From: an uncultured Eubacterium sp.
Lineage (GTDB): Bacteria > Bacillota > Clostridia > Lachnospirales > Lachnospiraceae
Assembly (NCBI GenBank): GCA_910579145.1
Contig: CAJTTQ010000092.1
Coordinates: forward strand, 1-9,981
DNA length: 9,981 nucleotides
Direction of reading: 5' to 3'
Shown here: positions 1 to 7,324 of the stretch, one piece after another
How the letters are laid out: each line of letters opens with the position of its first letter
Numbering within the stretch: position 1 is the stretch's first letter
Made by a program: the position numbers and the translations under genes
The notes under the pieces: generated by a model
Told to the model about the DNA's origin: nothing
What the model saw: the letters and a program-made list of their open reading frames with translations, nothing else
Databases searched by the model: none

Positions 1-75
1 GACTGGATTTATGCAACGAAGAACCATCTTATATGGCGAATCATAGGATAAAAATAAGTCATATTTTAGGAGAAA
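1..75 (+). other. Upstream edge, probable 3' end of a preceding gene
   Basis: All three plus-strand frames are open at the left edge. Frame 1 ends with TAA at 49-51 after 16 codons, frame 2 ends with TAG at about 44-46, and frame 3 runs past the start of the next gene. Any of these could be the tail of an upstream gene, and I cannot choose between them. No hairpin terminator or clear promoter is visible here. AGGAG at 68-72 serves as the ribosome binding site for the following gene. Confidence 0.3.
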
Positions 76-618
76 ATGAGAAAAATGCTCAAAATCATTT
101 TGCTCGGCTTATCGGGAAGCATTGATTCATGGGCGCTGGGGGCGGCATATCAGGCGGCGGACATAAAAATCCCCTGGACGACAAAGGGGATCGTTGCCTT
201 TATTTCAGGTATTACCTCTCTTGTGGCGGTACTTCTTGGCGATGGCCTCGGGCGTGTGATCAACCCGTATTATATCCAGATGGCGGGTGGTGTCGTACTG
301 ATCCTGATCGGGGCGAGGACGCTTTGGAGTGTCATAACGGGGAAGAAAGGGAAAAATTACGACACGGACGCGTCGAAAACGATCGAACCGCTCGAGGGGA
401 TCGTACTGGGCGGCGTGCTCGCTTCCGATTCGTTCTGCGCGGGTCTGAGCCTGTGTACGATGGGGACGGCCGCCTACGCGTTTCCGTTTGTGGCGGGGGT
501 GCTTACATTTTTATTTCTTGTGCTGGCGGAGAAGAGGATCCGCTGCGGAAGGTTTTGTGACTATTTTGCCGGCGTCGTCCTCGCGGCGATCGGTTTTGTA
601 CAGATGGCCGGGCTGTAA
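76..618 (+). CDS. MntP/YtaF-like six-helix membrane protein (putative cation efflux family)
   Basis: This is a 180-residue, almost entirely hydrophobic protein with about six membrane helices (roughly residues 5-23, 37-57, 66-86, 106-127, 131-151, 162-180). It reads as two related halves. Each half opens with a helix carrying an Asp-Ser pair: D17-S18 in GSIDSWALG and D118-S119 in ASDSFCAG. This two-fold, Asp-bearing layout is typical of the MntP (manganese efflux) and YtaF (sporulation membrane protein) families, and the length fits. A charged loop at about 88-104 separates the halves. AGGAG at 68-72 lies only 3 bases before ATG 76 and 12 before ATG 85 (M4), so the start is uncertain by three residues. 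Manganese transport is known for MntP but is only an inference here. YtaF-like is an equally good label. A promoter lies between it and the next gene, so it is probably a separate transcription unit. Confidence 0.7.
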   Translation: MRKMLKIILLGLSGSIDSWALGAAYQAADIKIPWTTKGIVAFISGITSLVAVLLGDGLGRVINPYYIQMAGGVVLILIGARTLWSVITGKKGKNYDTDASKTIEPLEGIVLGGVLASDSFCAGLSLCTMGTAAYAFPFVAGVLTFLFLVLAEKRIRCGRFCDYFAGVVLAAIGFVQMAGL

Positions 619-627
619 AACTTTCTA

Positions 628-656
628 TTTACAAAATGCTGTAATTTATATACAAT
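628..656 (+). promoter_or_regulatory. Sigma-A-type promoter for the gene 2-6 operon
   Basis: TTTACA (628-633) and TACAAT (651-656) are separated by 17 bases. Each hexamer has one mismatch to the TTGACA/TATAAT consensus, and the spacing is ideal. The surrounding sequence is AT-rich compared with the genes. Transcription would start near 663-664. That leaves about 44 bases of leader before ATG 708 but only about 8 before the alternative TTG at 672, so it supports the downstream start. It is the only convincing promoter that I found in the window. Confidence 0.6.
629..644. promoter_or_regulatory. Possible operator: TTACA-N6-TGTAA inverted repeat
   Basis: A perfect 5-base inverted repeat (TTACA at 629-633, TGTAA at 640-644) covers most of the -35 hexamer and part of the promoter spacer. 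A further TACA at 651-654, inside the -10 hexamer, pairs in dyad fashion with TGTA at 640-643. This placement would suit a repressor. The half-sites are short and the region is AT-rich, so chance is quite possible. I do not recognise the regulator. Confidence 0.25.
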
Positions 657-691
657 TATGGAAAGGGATTATTGTTAGGAAAAGCACCTGA

Positions 692-710
692 GAGGAAGGC
701 GGGGCAGATG
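692..710 (+). promoter_or_regulatory. Ribosome binding site that sets the gene 2 start
   Basis: GAGGAAGG at 692-699 stands 8 bases before ATG 708. The upstream in-frame TTG at 672 has a weaker site and lies almost on the predicted transcription start. The ATG at 708 is therefore the better start and removes 12 residues from the longest reading. Confidence 0.7.
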
Positions 711-1676
711 AGTATGGTAGCAAAGGTTTTTATGGCGGCGGGCGGAGCCGCCGCCGGGTATGTGATCGTGGGACTTGCCGCTGCACTGGGAAAACTCATT
801 GTAGGGGCAGTACTGCGGTTTCGGTTTGATGAGTTTGTATTTTTTATGATCCGTGTCGGGCGACGGGGCAAAGGGCTTTCGGTCGGACTATGTGACCCGC
901 AGCCGTACATAAGCTGCAGTATGCTGGATACGAAATATACGAAAATGAGAAATCTGATCTACGGCGCGTTTTCGATGGCCGCCGCCTTGTTTTTTACGGA
1001 AACGGTCTGGTTCCAGCTCTATGGCACAAAGATCATGCCCGTGAACGCGTTGACGCAGGCGATGGCTGTCGTCATGGCGGCGTATACGCTCGTCTTGTTT
1101 ATCCGGCTGTGTATCAATCAGAAAAAAAAGGCCGGCAGCGGCGCGGCCGGCATCATGCGGCGGGAGTACGAGAGGTGCATCGCGGCTCTAAAGGCGGGAG
1201 AGGCGCCGGGCGGGATGCAGATCCAGTGGGCGCCGGGAACTGGCAATCTGTCGGATGGCACGGTTGTGAAAAAGTATCTGCTCCTGTGTTATTATCATTT
1301 TTTAGACCGCGGTGAATATGAGGGCGTAAAGAAGATCATGGACGAGTTCGAACAGTATGTGCCGGATAAGTGGTCGCATTCTGATCTAAACATCTTATGT
1401 GAATTTGTTTTTTATCATGTCATTATTGCGCCGAATGAGGGGAAGGCTAAATATTATGGAAAGCCGTTTCTCGAAAAACTGGACGGCAGGGAGGACGTAA
1501 ATGCGAAGAGGGTGTTTGCTTACTGGCTCTTCTTTGTGGAAGGCGATAAAGGGGCTGCCCTGCAGATCGCGGTAGAGGCTCTGAAAATGGTCAAATCGTA
1601 CCGTCTGGAAGGATGCCGCGCGATGGAGGAGCGCCTGATCGGGGCGCTGATCAAAAAAATCGAACAAACACCGTAA
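708..1676 (+). CDS. Membrane protein with soluble helical tail; possible inactive M50-protease relative
   Basis: This is a 322-residue protein. Residues about 10-36, 82-104 and 112-136 are hydrophobic and likely membrane-spanning. A lysine-rich junction (QKKK, 138-141) follows, then a soluble, mainly helical domain at 142-322. The last 140 residues look like TPR-type helical pairs (for example YWLFFVEGDKGAALQIAVEAL). The first helix contains AALGKLIVG followed by RFRFDEFVFF. This recalls the HELGHLI start of a clostridial group of M50 site-2-protease-like membrane proteins that also carry helical tails. If that match is right, both metal-binding histidines and the catalytic glutamate are gone (H-E-x-x-H reads A25-A26-L27-G28-K29). 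I see no NPDG/LDG motif either. The M50 link is my inference. It is the first gene after the promoter and lies 17 bases before gene 3, so it probably belongs to the same assembly, as one of its membrane anchors. Confidence 0.75.
   Translation: MSMVAKVFMAAGGAAAGYVIVGLAAALGKLIVGAVLRFRFDEFVFFMIRVGRRGKGLSVGLCDPQPYISCSMLDTKYTKMRNLIYGAFSMAAALFFTETVWFQLYGTKIMPVNALTQAMAVVMAAYTLVLFIRLCINQKKKAGSGAAGIMRREYERCIAALKAGEAPGGMQIQWAPGTGNLSDGTVVKKYLLLCYYHFLDRGEYEGVKKIMDEFEQYVPDKWSHSDLNILCEFVFYHVIIAPNEGKAKYYGKPFLEKLDGREDVNAKRVFAYWLFFVEGDKGAALQIAVEALKMVKSYRLEGCRAMEERLIGALIKKIEQTP
1122..1151 (+). other. Slippery A8 run plus GC hairpin inside gene 2 (candidate frameshift site)
   Basis: In the gene 2 frame the codons at 1122-1130 are AAA AAA AAG. 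They contain the A_AAA_AAG heptamer that drives -1 frameshifting in E. coli dnaX. It is followed at once by a stem of GCCGGC (1131-1136) with GCCGGC (1146-1151), and the loop can pair further. A -1 shift would leave the membrane part (about residues 1-141) joined to about 61 arginine- and glycine-rich residues ending at TGA 1313-1315. The site falls exactly at the boundary between membrane and soluble domains. Against it: the spacer to the hairpin is about zero, no internal Shine-Dalgarno-like stimulator is visible, and the same heptamer occurs elsewhere in these genes. Confidence 0.2.
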
Positions 1677-1683
1677 CATAGAT

Positions 1684-1696
1684 GGAGGAAGTAATG
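1684..1696 (+). promoter_or_regulatory. Ribosome binding site that sets the gene 3 start
   Basis: GGAGG at 1684-1688 lies 5 bases before ATG 1694. The earlier in-frame ATG at 1682 overlaps this site and has no good site of its own. The ATG at 1694 is therefore preferred, giving 1178 rather than 1182 residues. Confidence 0.75.
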
Positions 1697-4600
1697 AAGG
1701 AAAAGGTCATGTCGCTGGCTCAGGGAAATTTTACCTATGAGCAGCCGGAGATTGTCGTGTCACCAGGACGTTTGGAATTTGAGGTGCCGGAAGGTGGGGA
1801 AGCATCTTCTGTTTTTCGTGTAAAAAATGCGAGAGGTACAAAGATCAAAGGCTTCGGCGCAGTCGATGAATTTGATATTGGATTTCTTCCGGTCTTTGAC
1901 GGAAAGGACAATGAGATCACGGTGAATGTGCATGCCGGGATCCGCAAGGCGGGCGACGTTTTGGACGGTACGATCATGATCATTACCGACTGCGGCGAGT
2001 GTGAACTGCCGTTTTTAATCATGGTGACAGGCAGGTATTTAAAGGGGATTACGGGCGAGTTGACGTCGTACGCGGAGTTTGTCCGGTACGCGCAGGAACA
2101 TTTTGAAGAAGCGGTGACGTTATTTTACCATTATAAATTTCCGAAACTCTATCTGGAACAAATGGATGAGAAAAGGTTATATCAGTATTTAACAAAGAAG
2201 AATTCGAAGAAGCAGGCGTTGGAAGAGTTTTTGACGGCGCATGGGGATAAATTGCCTGTGCAGTTTATGGTAAACAAGAAACAGGTCGTGTGCCGTGTCG
2301 GGGAGGAGGATGTGCGCGGCGAGCTTTTGGTCGTAAAGGATGGCTGGGGTATGGTGGGGATCCGGCTGGAGTCAGATGCCTCCTTTTTAACCCTGAGCAG
2401 GGATCATCTGCATGCCGGCGATTTTTCGGGAAACCAGGCATCTATTTCATACTGTATCCACGCTGACGGCGTACAGCCCGGCCGGCATCGCTGCCGGATC
2501 GTGCTGGAAACCGTTTATCAGCGGCTCGAAGTGGCGGTACGCGTTCATGGTGAGACGGGGGCGCCGCAGCGGAAAAAGCGTCTGGCGCGCAAAAGGCTGA
2601 TCAGTTCCCTCGTCCACGGACATATCCGGTATATGTTAAACAGCAGTTACCGGGAATCGTGGCTTGCCCTGCTCGTAAAGGAGAAAGAACGGATCGTGGA
2701 ACTGTGCGGCGGGGACGGGATGGTTTACGAGGGGTATATGAGCTATATGACGAAAAATGAGGTGGGGATGAATTTGTTTCGCACGGCGGTAGACGGGCTG
2801 GCGGAGCCGCGCGCTGGAGAGAGCATGGAACAGGTATACCGGTATTTATTGTTTTTATTTCTGAAAGTAAAAATGGGGTGTTCGGAGGAGGAAAAGACCG
2901 AACTCAGATCGAAAATAAAACAGTTCTATGTCAATGGATATCGTCACTGGCGTCTTTTGGTGCTTCTCGAGCGGCTGGGATATTTTGAGGGGGACGCCGT
3001 CGGATTGATGGAGGAGCTGGATACGTTGTGGGAAGAAGGGTACTTTAGTCCGTATCTGCATCTGTACCGCGTCATGTTGATCCAGCAGGAACCGGATCTT
3101 TTAAAGAAATTGGACGCGAGGACGACCGGTGCACTCCGGTTTGCATTAAAACATGATTTAATGACAGGACATCTCGTGATCGCGGTTTCTTTTCTGGCTT
3201 CGAGAAAGAAACGGTGTACGCCTGCGCTGTTCCAGCTGCTGACACGATGCTACGATATGTTTGGGAACAGGGATACGCTCCAGAGCATCTGCTCTCTTTT
3301 GATCCGCTCGGAGAAACAGGGACCCAGATATTTTAAGTGGTTCCGGCTCGGGGTTGAGCAGTCGCTTCGTATTACCGATCTGTTTGAGTACTACATGTAT
3401 TCGATGAAAAAGGAAGATATGGATCAGGCGCTTGCGACCGTTATTTCTTATTTCAAATATGAAAACCACCTGAGGGATCCTGTCAAGACGTGTTTTTATG
3501 CCAGTATTGTGAGAAATCGGGACGAGCATCCCCAGTATTTCCAGGCATATGAGAGCATGATCCGCGAATTCGCGCTTGGCCAGCTGCACAACCGGCGTAT
3601 CAGCGCCGAGCTCGCTGCGCTGTATGAGGCGTGCCTGACGAGAGAGGACATCAAGGGACAGGCGGCGCTTCAACTGCCGTACATTCTCTTTTCCCACCAT
3701 GTGACATGCAGTAACCGCAATATGGAACGGGTCGTCGTCGTACATGACGAGGGCGGCGGGGCGATGAAGTATAACCTCGTGAACGGGGAGGCGTGGATCA
3801 GCATAGGAACACCGAACGCGAGGCTGTATTTTGAGGATAAGCGCGGATTCTACCATACGGGAACGGTTCCGTATGAGCTGGAGAAGATGCTGCATCTGGA
3901 TCATCTCGCCGGGACATGTTATGAATACGGTTCTGACCACCCGGTGCTTTTGCTGCACCTGTTTTCCGAGGCGGTGGTAAAAAAGGAAACGGGGGCGAAA
4001 GATGCCATACTCCTCCATTCGATGATACGAAAGGACATTCCCGGGGAAGAATACCGCTGCCTGGCCCTGATAGTTCTGTATGAATATTACCGTTCCATCG
4101 GGGAGGATGCCCTGTTGGAAGAGGTGATCCGGCTCATTCCGTTTGATTACATCAATGATGAAAAACGGATCGGGATCCTTCAGACGATGATCCAGCACCG
4201 GATGAACGATGAGGCGCTAGAAGTGCTTCATAAGTACCGGTTGACGCACGCGAGTAAAAAATTGATCCTGCTTCTGATCACCTGGAAACTGGAAGAGAAT
4301 AACGGTAAATTTGAAACCTATTATATGAGGCTGTGTGACTTCCTTTACCGGAACGGCGTGAGCAACGAGAAGACGCTATCGTATCTTGCGGACTATTATA
4401 TGGGAAGGACGGAGCATCTGCGGGATATTTACCGGGACGCCGTAAAACGGCAGGCGGTGACAGGCGATGGAGCGACGGAGAGGCTGCTCGGACAGGCACT
4501 ATTTATTTCCGACGACCCGGAAAAATACACCGACATATTTGTGGATTATCACGAGTACGGGGCAAACCGCATGCTGGCAAAAGCATTTTTGTTGTATTGG

Positions 4601-5230
4601 TCTTATCGATACCTGGTTGGAACATGCGGCTTATCCGACGGCGTGAGAAAGATCATACAGAAAGAAGGTCTTTCCGAGGATAATCATACGATGATGCTCG
4701 CCATGTTAAAATATTACTCGGGCAAAGAGGAATACACGGACAAAGAGCGGGAATATATCAGTTACCATTTGTCGCAGTGCGTTTCTAGGGGACTGGTTCT
4801 GGATTTTATGAAAGGCTTTGCCGGAAAACTTGAGGTGCCGTTTGAGATTGAACATACAGAGATCGTTACGTGTTACTGTTCCCGTCCGGGAGAAGTGCGG
4901 ATCGAACTGGACGAAGGCGGGCAAACAAGTGTTCATCCGATGAGAGAGGTATTCACGGATATCTATATTTATGAGATGCTTATGTTTAGGGAAGAGCGCA
5001 TTCCATACCGCGTGTACACGGGGAACGGATCGCAGCCCGCCATAGAGGGTGTCCTTTTGCAGGGACAGAAAACGGAGAGGGAAAATCCGGCCTTTTATGG
5101 ATTCGTGGATCGGATGATCGGGGCGAAAGAGTCAGGCGACAAGAGGGAATTTGACCGTCTCGTGGCACAGTATAAATCAAGGCATCAGATCGCGGAGCTG
5201 CTGTTGAAACCGATCGAAGAGGAAAGGTGA
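1694..5230 (+). CDS. DUF5717-like giant scaffold protein: beta domains plus helical-repeat superhelix
   Basis: This is a 1178-residue protein with no signal peptide and no membrane helix, so it is probably cytoplasmic. Residues about 17-115 look like an Ig-like beta sandwich (SPGRLEFEVPEGG, then FRVKNA). A helical stretch follows (116-186), then a second beta sandwich at about 188-286 (SISYCIHADGVQPGRHRCRI). Residues 292-301 are strongly basic. The rest is mostly amphipathic helical repeats of TPR/superhelix type, interrupted by beta-rich modules at about 672-735 (RVVVVHDEGGG, NGEAWISIGTPNA) and 1048-1125 (EVRIELDEGG, DIYIYEMLMF). The architecture, size and following DUF5716-like gene match what I remember as the DUF5717 family of Lachnospiraceae. 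No enzyme motif is visible. A scaffold or docking role is inferred from the repeats alone. Its stop codon lies inside the ribosome binding site of gene 4, so the two are probably translationally coupled and made together. Confidence 0.75.
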   Translation: MKEKVMSLAQGNFTYEQPEIVVSPGRLEFEVPEGGEASSVFRVKNARGTKIKGFGAVDEFDIGFLPVFDGKDNEITVNVHAGIRKAGDVLDGTIMIITDCGECELPFLIMVTGRYLKGITGELTSYAEFVRYAQEHFEEAVTLFYHYKFPKLYLEQMDEKRLYQYLTKKNSKKQALEEFLTAHGDKLPVQFMVNKKQVVCRVGEEDVRGELLVVKDGWGMVGIRLESDASFLTLSRDHLHAGDFSGNQASISYCIHADGVQPGRHRCRIVLETVYQRLEVAVRVHGETGAPQRKKRLARKRLISSLVHGHIRYMLNSSYRESWLALLVKEKERIVELCGGDGMVYEGYMSYMTKNEVGMNLFRTAVDGLAEPRAGESMEQVYRYLLFLFLKVKMGCSEEEKTELRSKIKQFYVNGYRHWRLLVLLERLGYFEGDAVGLMEELDTLWEEGYFSPYLHLYRVMLIQQEPDLLKKLDARTTGALRFALKHDLMTGHLVIAVSFLASRKKRCTPALFQLLTRCYDMFGNRDTLQSICSLLIRSEKQGPRYFKWFRLGVEQSLRITDLFEYYMYSMKKEDMDQALATVISYFKYENHLRDPVKTCFYASIVRNRDEHPQYFQAYESMIREFALGQLHNRRISAELAALYEACLTREDIKGQAALQLPYILFSHHVTCSNRNMERVVVVHDEGGGAMKYNLVNGEAWISIGTPNARLYFEDKRGFYHTGTVPYELEKMLHLDHLAGTCYEYGSDHPVLLLHLFSEAVVKKETGAKDAILLHSMIRKDIPGEEYRCLALIVLYEYYRSIGEDALLEEVIRLIPFDYINDEKRIGILQTMIQHRMNDEALEVLHKYRLTHASKKLILLLITWKLEENNGKFETYYMRLCDFLYRNGVSNEKTLSYLADYYMGRTEHLRDIYRDAVKRQAVTGDGATERLLGQALFISDDPEKYTDIFVDYHEYGANRMLAKAFLLYWSYRYLVGTCGLSDGVRKIIQKEGLSEDNHTMMLAMLKYYSGKEEYTDKEREYISYHLSQCVSRGLVLDFMKGFAGKLEVPFEIEHTEIVTCYCSRPGEVRIELDEGGQTSVHPMREVFTDIYIYEMLMFREERIPYRVYTGNGSQPAIEGVLLQGQKTERENPAFYGFVDRMIGAKESGDKREFDRLVAQYKSRHQIAELLLKPIEEER

Positions 5231-5235
5231 TTTTT

Positions 5236-6450
5236 ATGAGCGAGCGCAAGCTATATGTAGGGGTGGATCTACGTGACGCAGTAACGCAGATCGCTGTATG
5301 GGGCCCGTCGCAGGAAGGGCCGGAAGTTCTGACCGTGAAAGATGGGGACGGAGGGGAGACGCCGTATATAGAAACGGCTTTGGCCGTGCCCGGTTCAAAT
5401 GAGCTCGTCACGGGATTTCTCGCAAAGATTGCTGCGCAGGAACCGGTTGTGGTCGAGGGACGGGAATCGGATCCGGTCAATATACTGGCGGTTTTCTTTC
5501 GCAGGACGCTGTCGATGACGAAGAAAAAATACCCCCAGGAATCGATCAAAAAGCTTGTCGTGACGGCGGAATATGACGATTACCGGTTTATTTCCGTGGT
5601 GTTTCGGGCACTGGAGAAGCTGGGGATCGACAAAGACCGCGCGCTCGTCGTTGACCGCAGGCAGACTTATGTGTATTATGTCATGAGCCAGAAAAAGGAA
5701 TTGTGGGTGAACCAGGTCGGTATGTTTGAGTTTCAAAAGGACAGGCTCATCTATTTCCAAATGCAGACAGACCGCTCTAGAAGGCCGATGCTTGTCCGGG
5801 TATTCGAGAAGGATTACCGTGATTACGCGGAGCTTCTCGGCGGGGAGGAACACAGTGAGGAAGAGAAGGCGTCCATTTTTGAGGGGATGGTGCAGGGGGC
5901 GATCCACGGGCAGATCATCACGAGCCTGTATATGACCGGGGAGGGCTTTGCGGATGGTTTTGCCGATGATGTGATGAAGCGGCTCTGTATCGGGAGGCAT
6001 TTATTCCAGGGCGACAATCTTTATGTGTGCGGGGCGTGCTATATGGCTGGTGAGGCCGGCGGGGAAAAAAAGATCGATTCGTTTGTGTATCTGGGCGAAG
6101 ATGCGGTTTCTTCGTACATTTCGATCCAGGCGTATACCGATGCGAAGGAACAGGAAATCCTTTTGGCAAAAGCGGGAATGCCCTGGTATCAGATCGATGA
6201 GGAACTGGATCTGATCCCCGATGGCGATCACGAACTGGAACTCCATATAAAAAATGCCGTTACAAGAGAAAAGACGGTTCATTTTATCCCGATGGAGGGC
6301 ATCTGGGGCCGGACCGAACGGAAGGTGCGGATCGGCATGAGGATCCGTTTCGCCGGTGCGGACCGATGTATCATTACGGTCAGGGACAAGGGGTTTGGGG
6401 AATTATTTCCATCCTCTTACCGGATTTGGGAAGAGACGATCATGTTATAA
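5236..6450 (+). CDS. DUF5716-like protein with degenerate actin/Hsp70 ATPase fold
   Basis: This is a 404-residue soluble protein. Its layout follows the Hsp70/actin nucleotide-binding fold. YVGVDLRDAVTQIAVW (7-22) sits where the phosphate-1 loop (VGIDLGTT) would be. KLVVTAEYDDYRFISVVFRA (about 106-125), followed by ALEKLGI and ALVVDRRQTYVYYV, resembles the Hsp70 segment that leads to the NEPTAAA region. VGMFEFQKDRLIYFQM (about 161-176) stands in for the phosphate-2 strand pair, and NLYVCGACYMAGE (about 260-272) for the adenosine motif. Residues from about 304 onward form a beta-rich C-terminal domain. D11 is kept, but the glycine and threonine residues of both phosphate loops are largely replaced, so ATP hydrolysis is doubtful. 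I recall the family as DUF5716. ATG 5236 is chosen over GTG 5227 because AGGTGAT (5225-5231), a good anti-Shine-Dalgarno match, lies just before it. Function is unknown. Confidence 0.7.
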   Translation: MSERKLYVGVDLRDAVTQIAVWGPSQEGPEVLTVKDGDGGETPYIETALAVPGSNELVTGFLAKIAAQEPVVVEGRESDPVNILAVFFRRTLSMTKKKYPQESIKKLVVTAEYDDYRFISVVFRALEKLGIDKDRALVVDRRQTYVYYVMSQKKELWVNQVGMFEFQKDRLIYFQMQTDRSRRPMLVRVFEKDYRDYAELLGGEEHSEEEKASIFEGMVQGAIHGQIITSLYMTGEGFADGFADDVMKRLCIGRHLFQGDNLYVCGACYMAGEAGGEKKIDSFVYLGEDAVSSYISIQAYTDAKEQEILLAKAGMPWYQIDEELDLIPDGDHELELHIKNAVTREKTVHFIPMEGIWGRTERKVRIGMRIRFAGADRCIITVRDKGFGELFPSSYRIWEETIML

Positions 6451-6464
6451 GAAAGGAACGGGCT

Positions 6465-7262
6465 ATGTTTATCGTATGCAAAGGAGATCTGGCAAAGGTG
6501 CCGTATGTCATCCCGGTTTCCGAGGTGCCGGTGTACTCCCTGGAGGAATTGTGCTATTATATCTACAACAATATATACAATGTGACGGAGCAGTTTTTTG
6601 ATGAGCGGCTCACCGTCTGGCTCTCGGAGCAGGTCCACTGTGAGTCGCTGGCAGAAAAGATGAAGGGGTTGATAAAGCGCCACCACGATGTGAAAGACCT
6701 CGTCGTGACGCTGCTCTGTTCCTGTGATTATTACAGGGAGGAAGAGGTAAGGGCGCTGGTGGAGGTCATGGGCAGGATTTCGCATCTGCCGCCGCACCAA
6801 AAAGGCAAGATCCAGGCGGATGCGTACCTGAATGCCGGAAAATATGGAAAGAGCCTGCAGGAGTACAAAAAAATCCTGGGAGGAGAGCTGGCGGGCCGAT
6901 TTACGGCGGAGGAGTATGGGAATCTGCTTCACAATCAGGCGATCGCGCTTTTTTATGTCTCCTCGTTTCAGGAGGCGGCAAGGGGATTTCAGGAAGCCTA
7001 TGCGAGAAACCACCGGGAAGAGTCGCTAAATCAGTATTTGTATACGCTTTTGATCGATGAAAAGGAGGATCTTTTTGAGAGGGAATGCGAGGCATTTGGA
7101 AAGAGCCCGGAACAGAAAGAAAAATTAAGACAAGATTATATAGATGCAAAAGAAATGTGCCGGCTTGTTGAAGAGGATTTTGCGTTTATAGATACATGTA
7201 AAAAAGAACTGCGGGCATCCGATCTGGAAACGGACGAGAGTGCGCGATTGGAGGAAAAATGA
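6465..7262 (+). CDS. TPR-repeat protein of the DUF5717/DUF5716 operon
   Basis: This is a 265-residue soluble protein. Residues about 113-140 (KIQADAYLNAGKYGKSLQEY) and 147-195 (LLHNQAIALFYVSSF, then AARGFQEAYARN) are recognisable tetratricopeptide repeats, with the alanine, glycine and aromatic spacing expected of them. The N-terminal part (1-110) is helical and not recognised, and the C-terminal 60 residues are highly charged. TPRs bind peptides or partner proteins, so a bridging role within the operon's complex is a reasonable inference. No catalytic motif is seen. The start is ATG 6465, with AAAGGAA at 6452-6458 and a spacing of about 7. The longer reading from 6366 overlaps gene 4 by 85 bases and lacks a site. 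The gene begins 14 bases after gene 4 and overlaps gene 6 through ATGA (7259-7262). Confidence 0.7.
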   Translation: MFIVCKGDLAKVPYVIPVSEVPVYSLEELCYYIYNNIYNVTEQFFDERLTVWLSEQVHCESLAEKMKGLIKRHHDVKDLVVTLLCSCDYYREEEVRALVEVMGRISHLPPHQKGKIQADAYLNAGKYGKSLQEYKKILGGELAGRFTAEEYGNLLHNQAIALFYVSSFQEAARGFQEAYARNHREESLNQYLYTLLIDEKEDLFERECEAFGKSPEQKEKLRQDYIDAKEMCRLVEEDFAFIDTCKKELRASDLETDESARLEEK

Positions 7263-7324
7263 AGTTTCAGTTATTTGGAAAGAGAAGAAAAAAAGAGCAT
7301 GATGTCCCAGCGGACGAGAGTGCG
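7231..7324 (+). repeat. 14-base direct repeat across the gene 5/gene 6 junction
   Basis: CGGACGAGAGTGCG occurs at 7231-7244 and again at 7311-7324, 80 bases apart. It falls in the same codon phase in both genes, so gene 5 ends with T-D-E-S-A and gene 6 has A-D-E-S-A near its start. The copies could mark an old local duplication or could be chance in acidic, low-complexity coding sequence. Confidence 0.4.

Noticed and set aside
672..707. TTG start 12 codons upstream for gene 2
   Set aside because: It would lie about 8 bases from the predicted transcription start and has a weaker site than ATG 708. The added residues are polar and not needed for the first helix.
1131..1151. GCCGGC hairpin as a plus-strand terminator
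   Set aside because: On the plus strand the A-run precedes the hairpin and no T-tract follows it. The reading frame of gene 2 continues through it.
3158..4198. Minus-strand open frame of 346 codons opposite gene 3
   Set aside because: It lies wholly inside the well-supported gene 3 and its translation is rich in His, Arg and Leu without domain pattern. It looks like an antisense shadow produced by the codon usage of gene 3.
5395..6000. Minus-strand open frame of 201 codons opposite gene 4
   Set aside because: It is antisense to the recognisable Hsp70/actin-like core, with no motif and no convincing promoter or site.
6064..6072. A second A_AAA_AAG run, in gene 4
   Set aside because: No stem-loop follows it and no domain boundary lies there. 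It is taken as ordinary Glu-Lys-Lys coding and as a caution against over-reading the run in gene 2.
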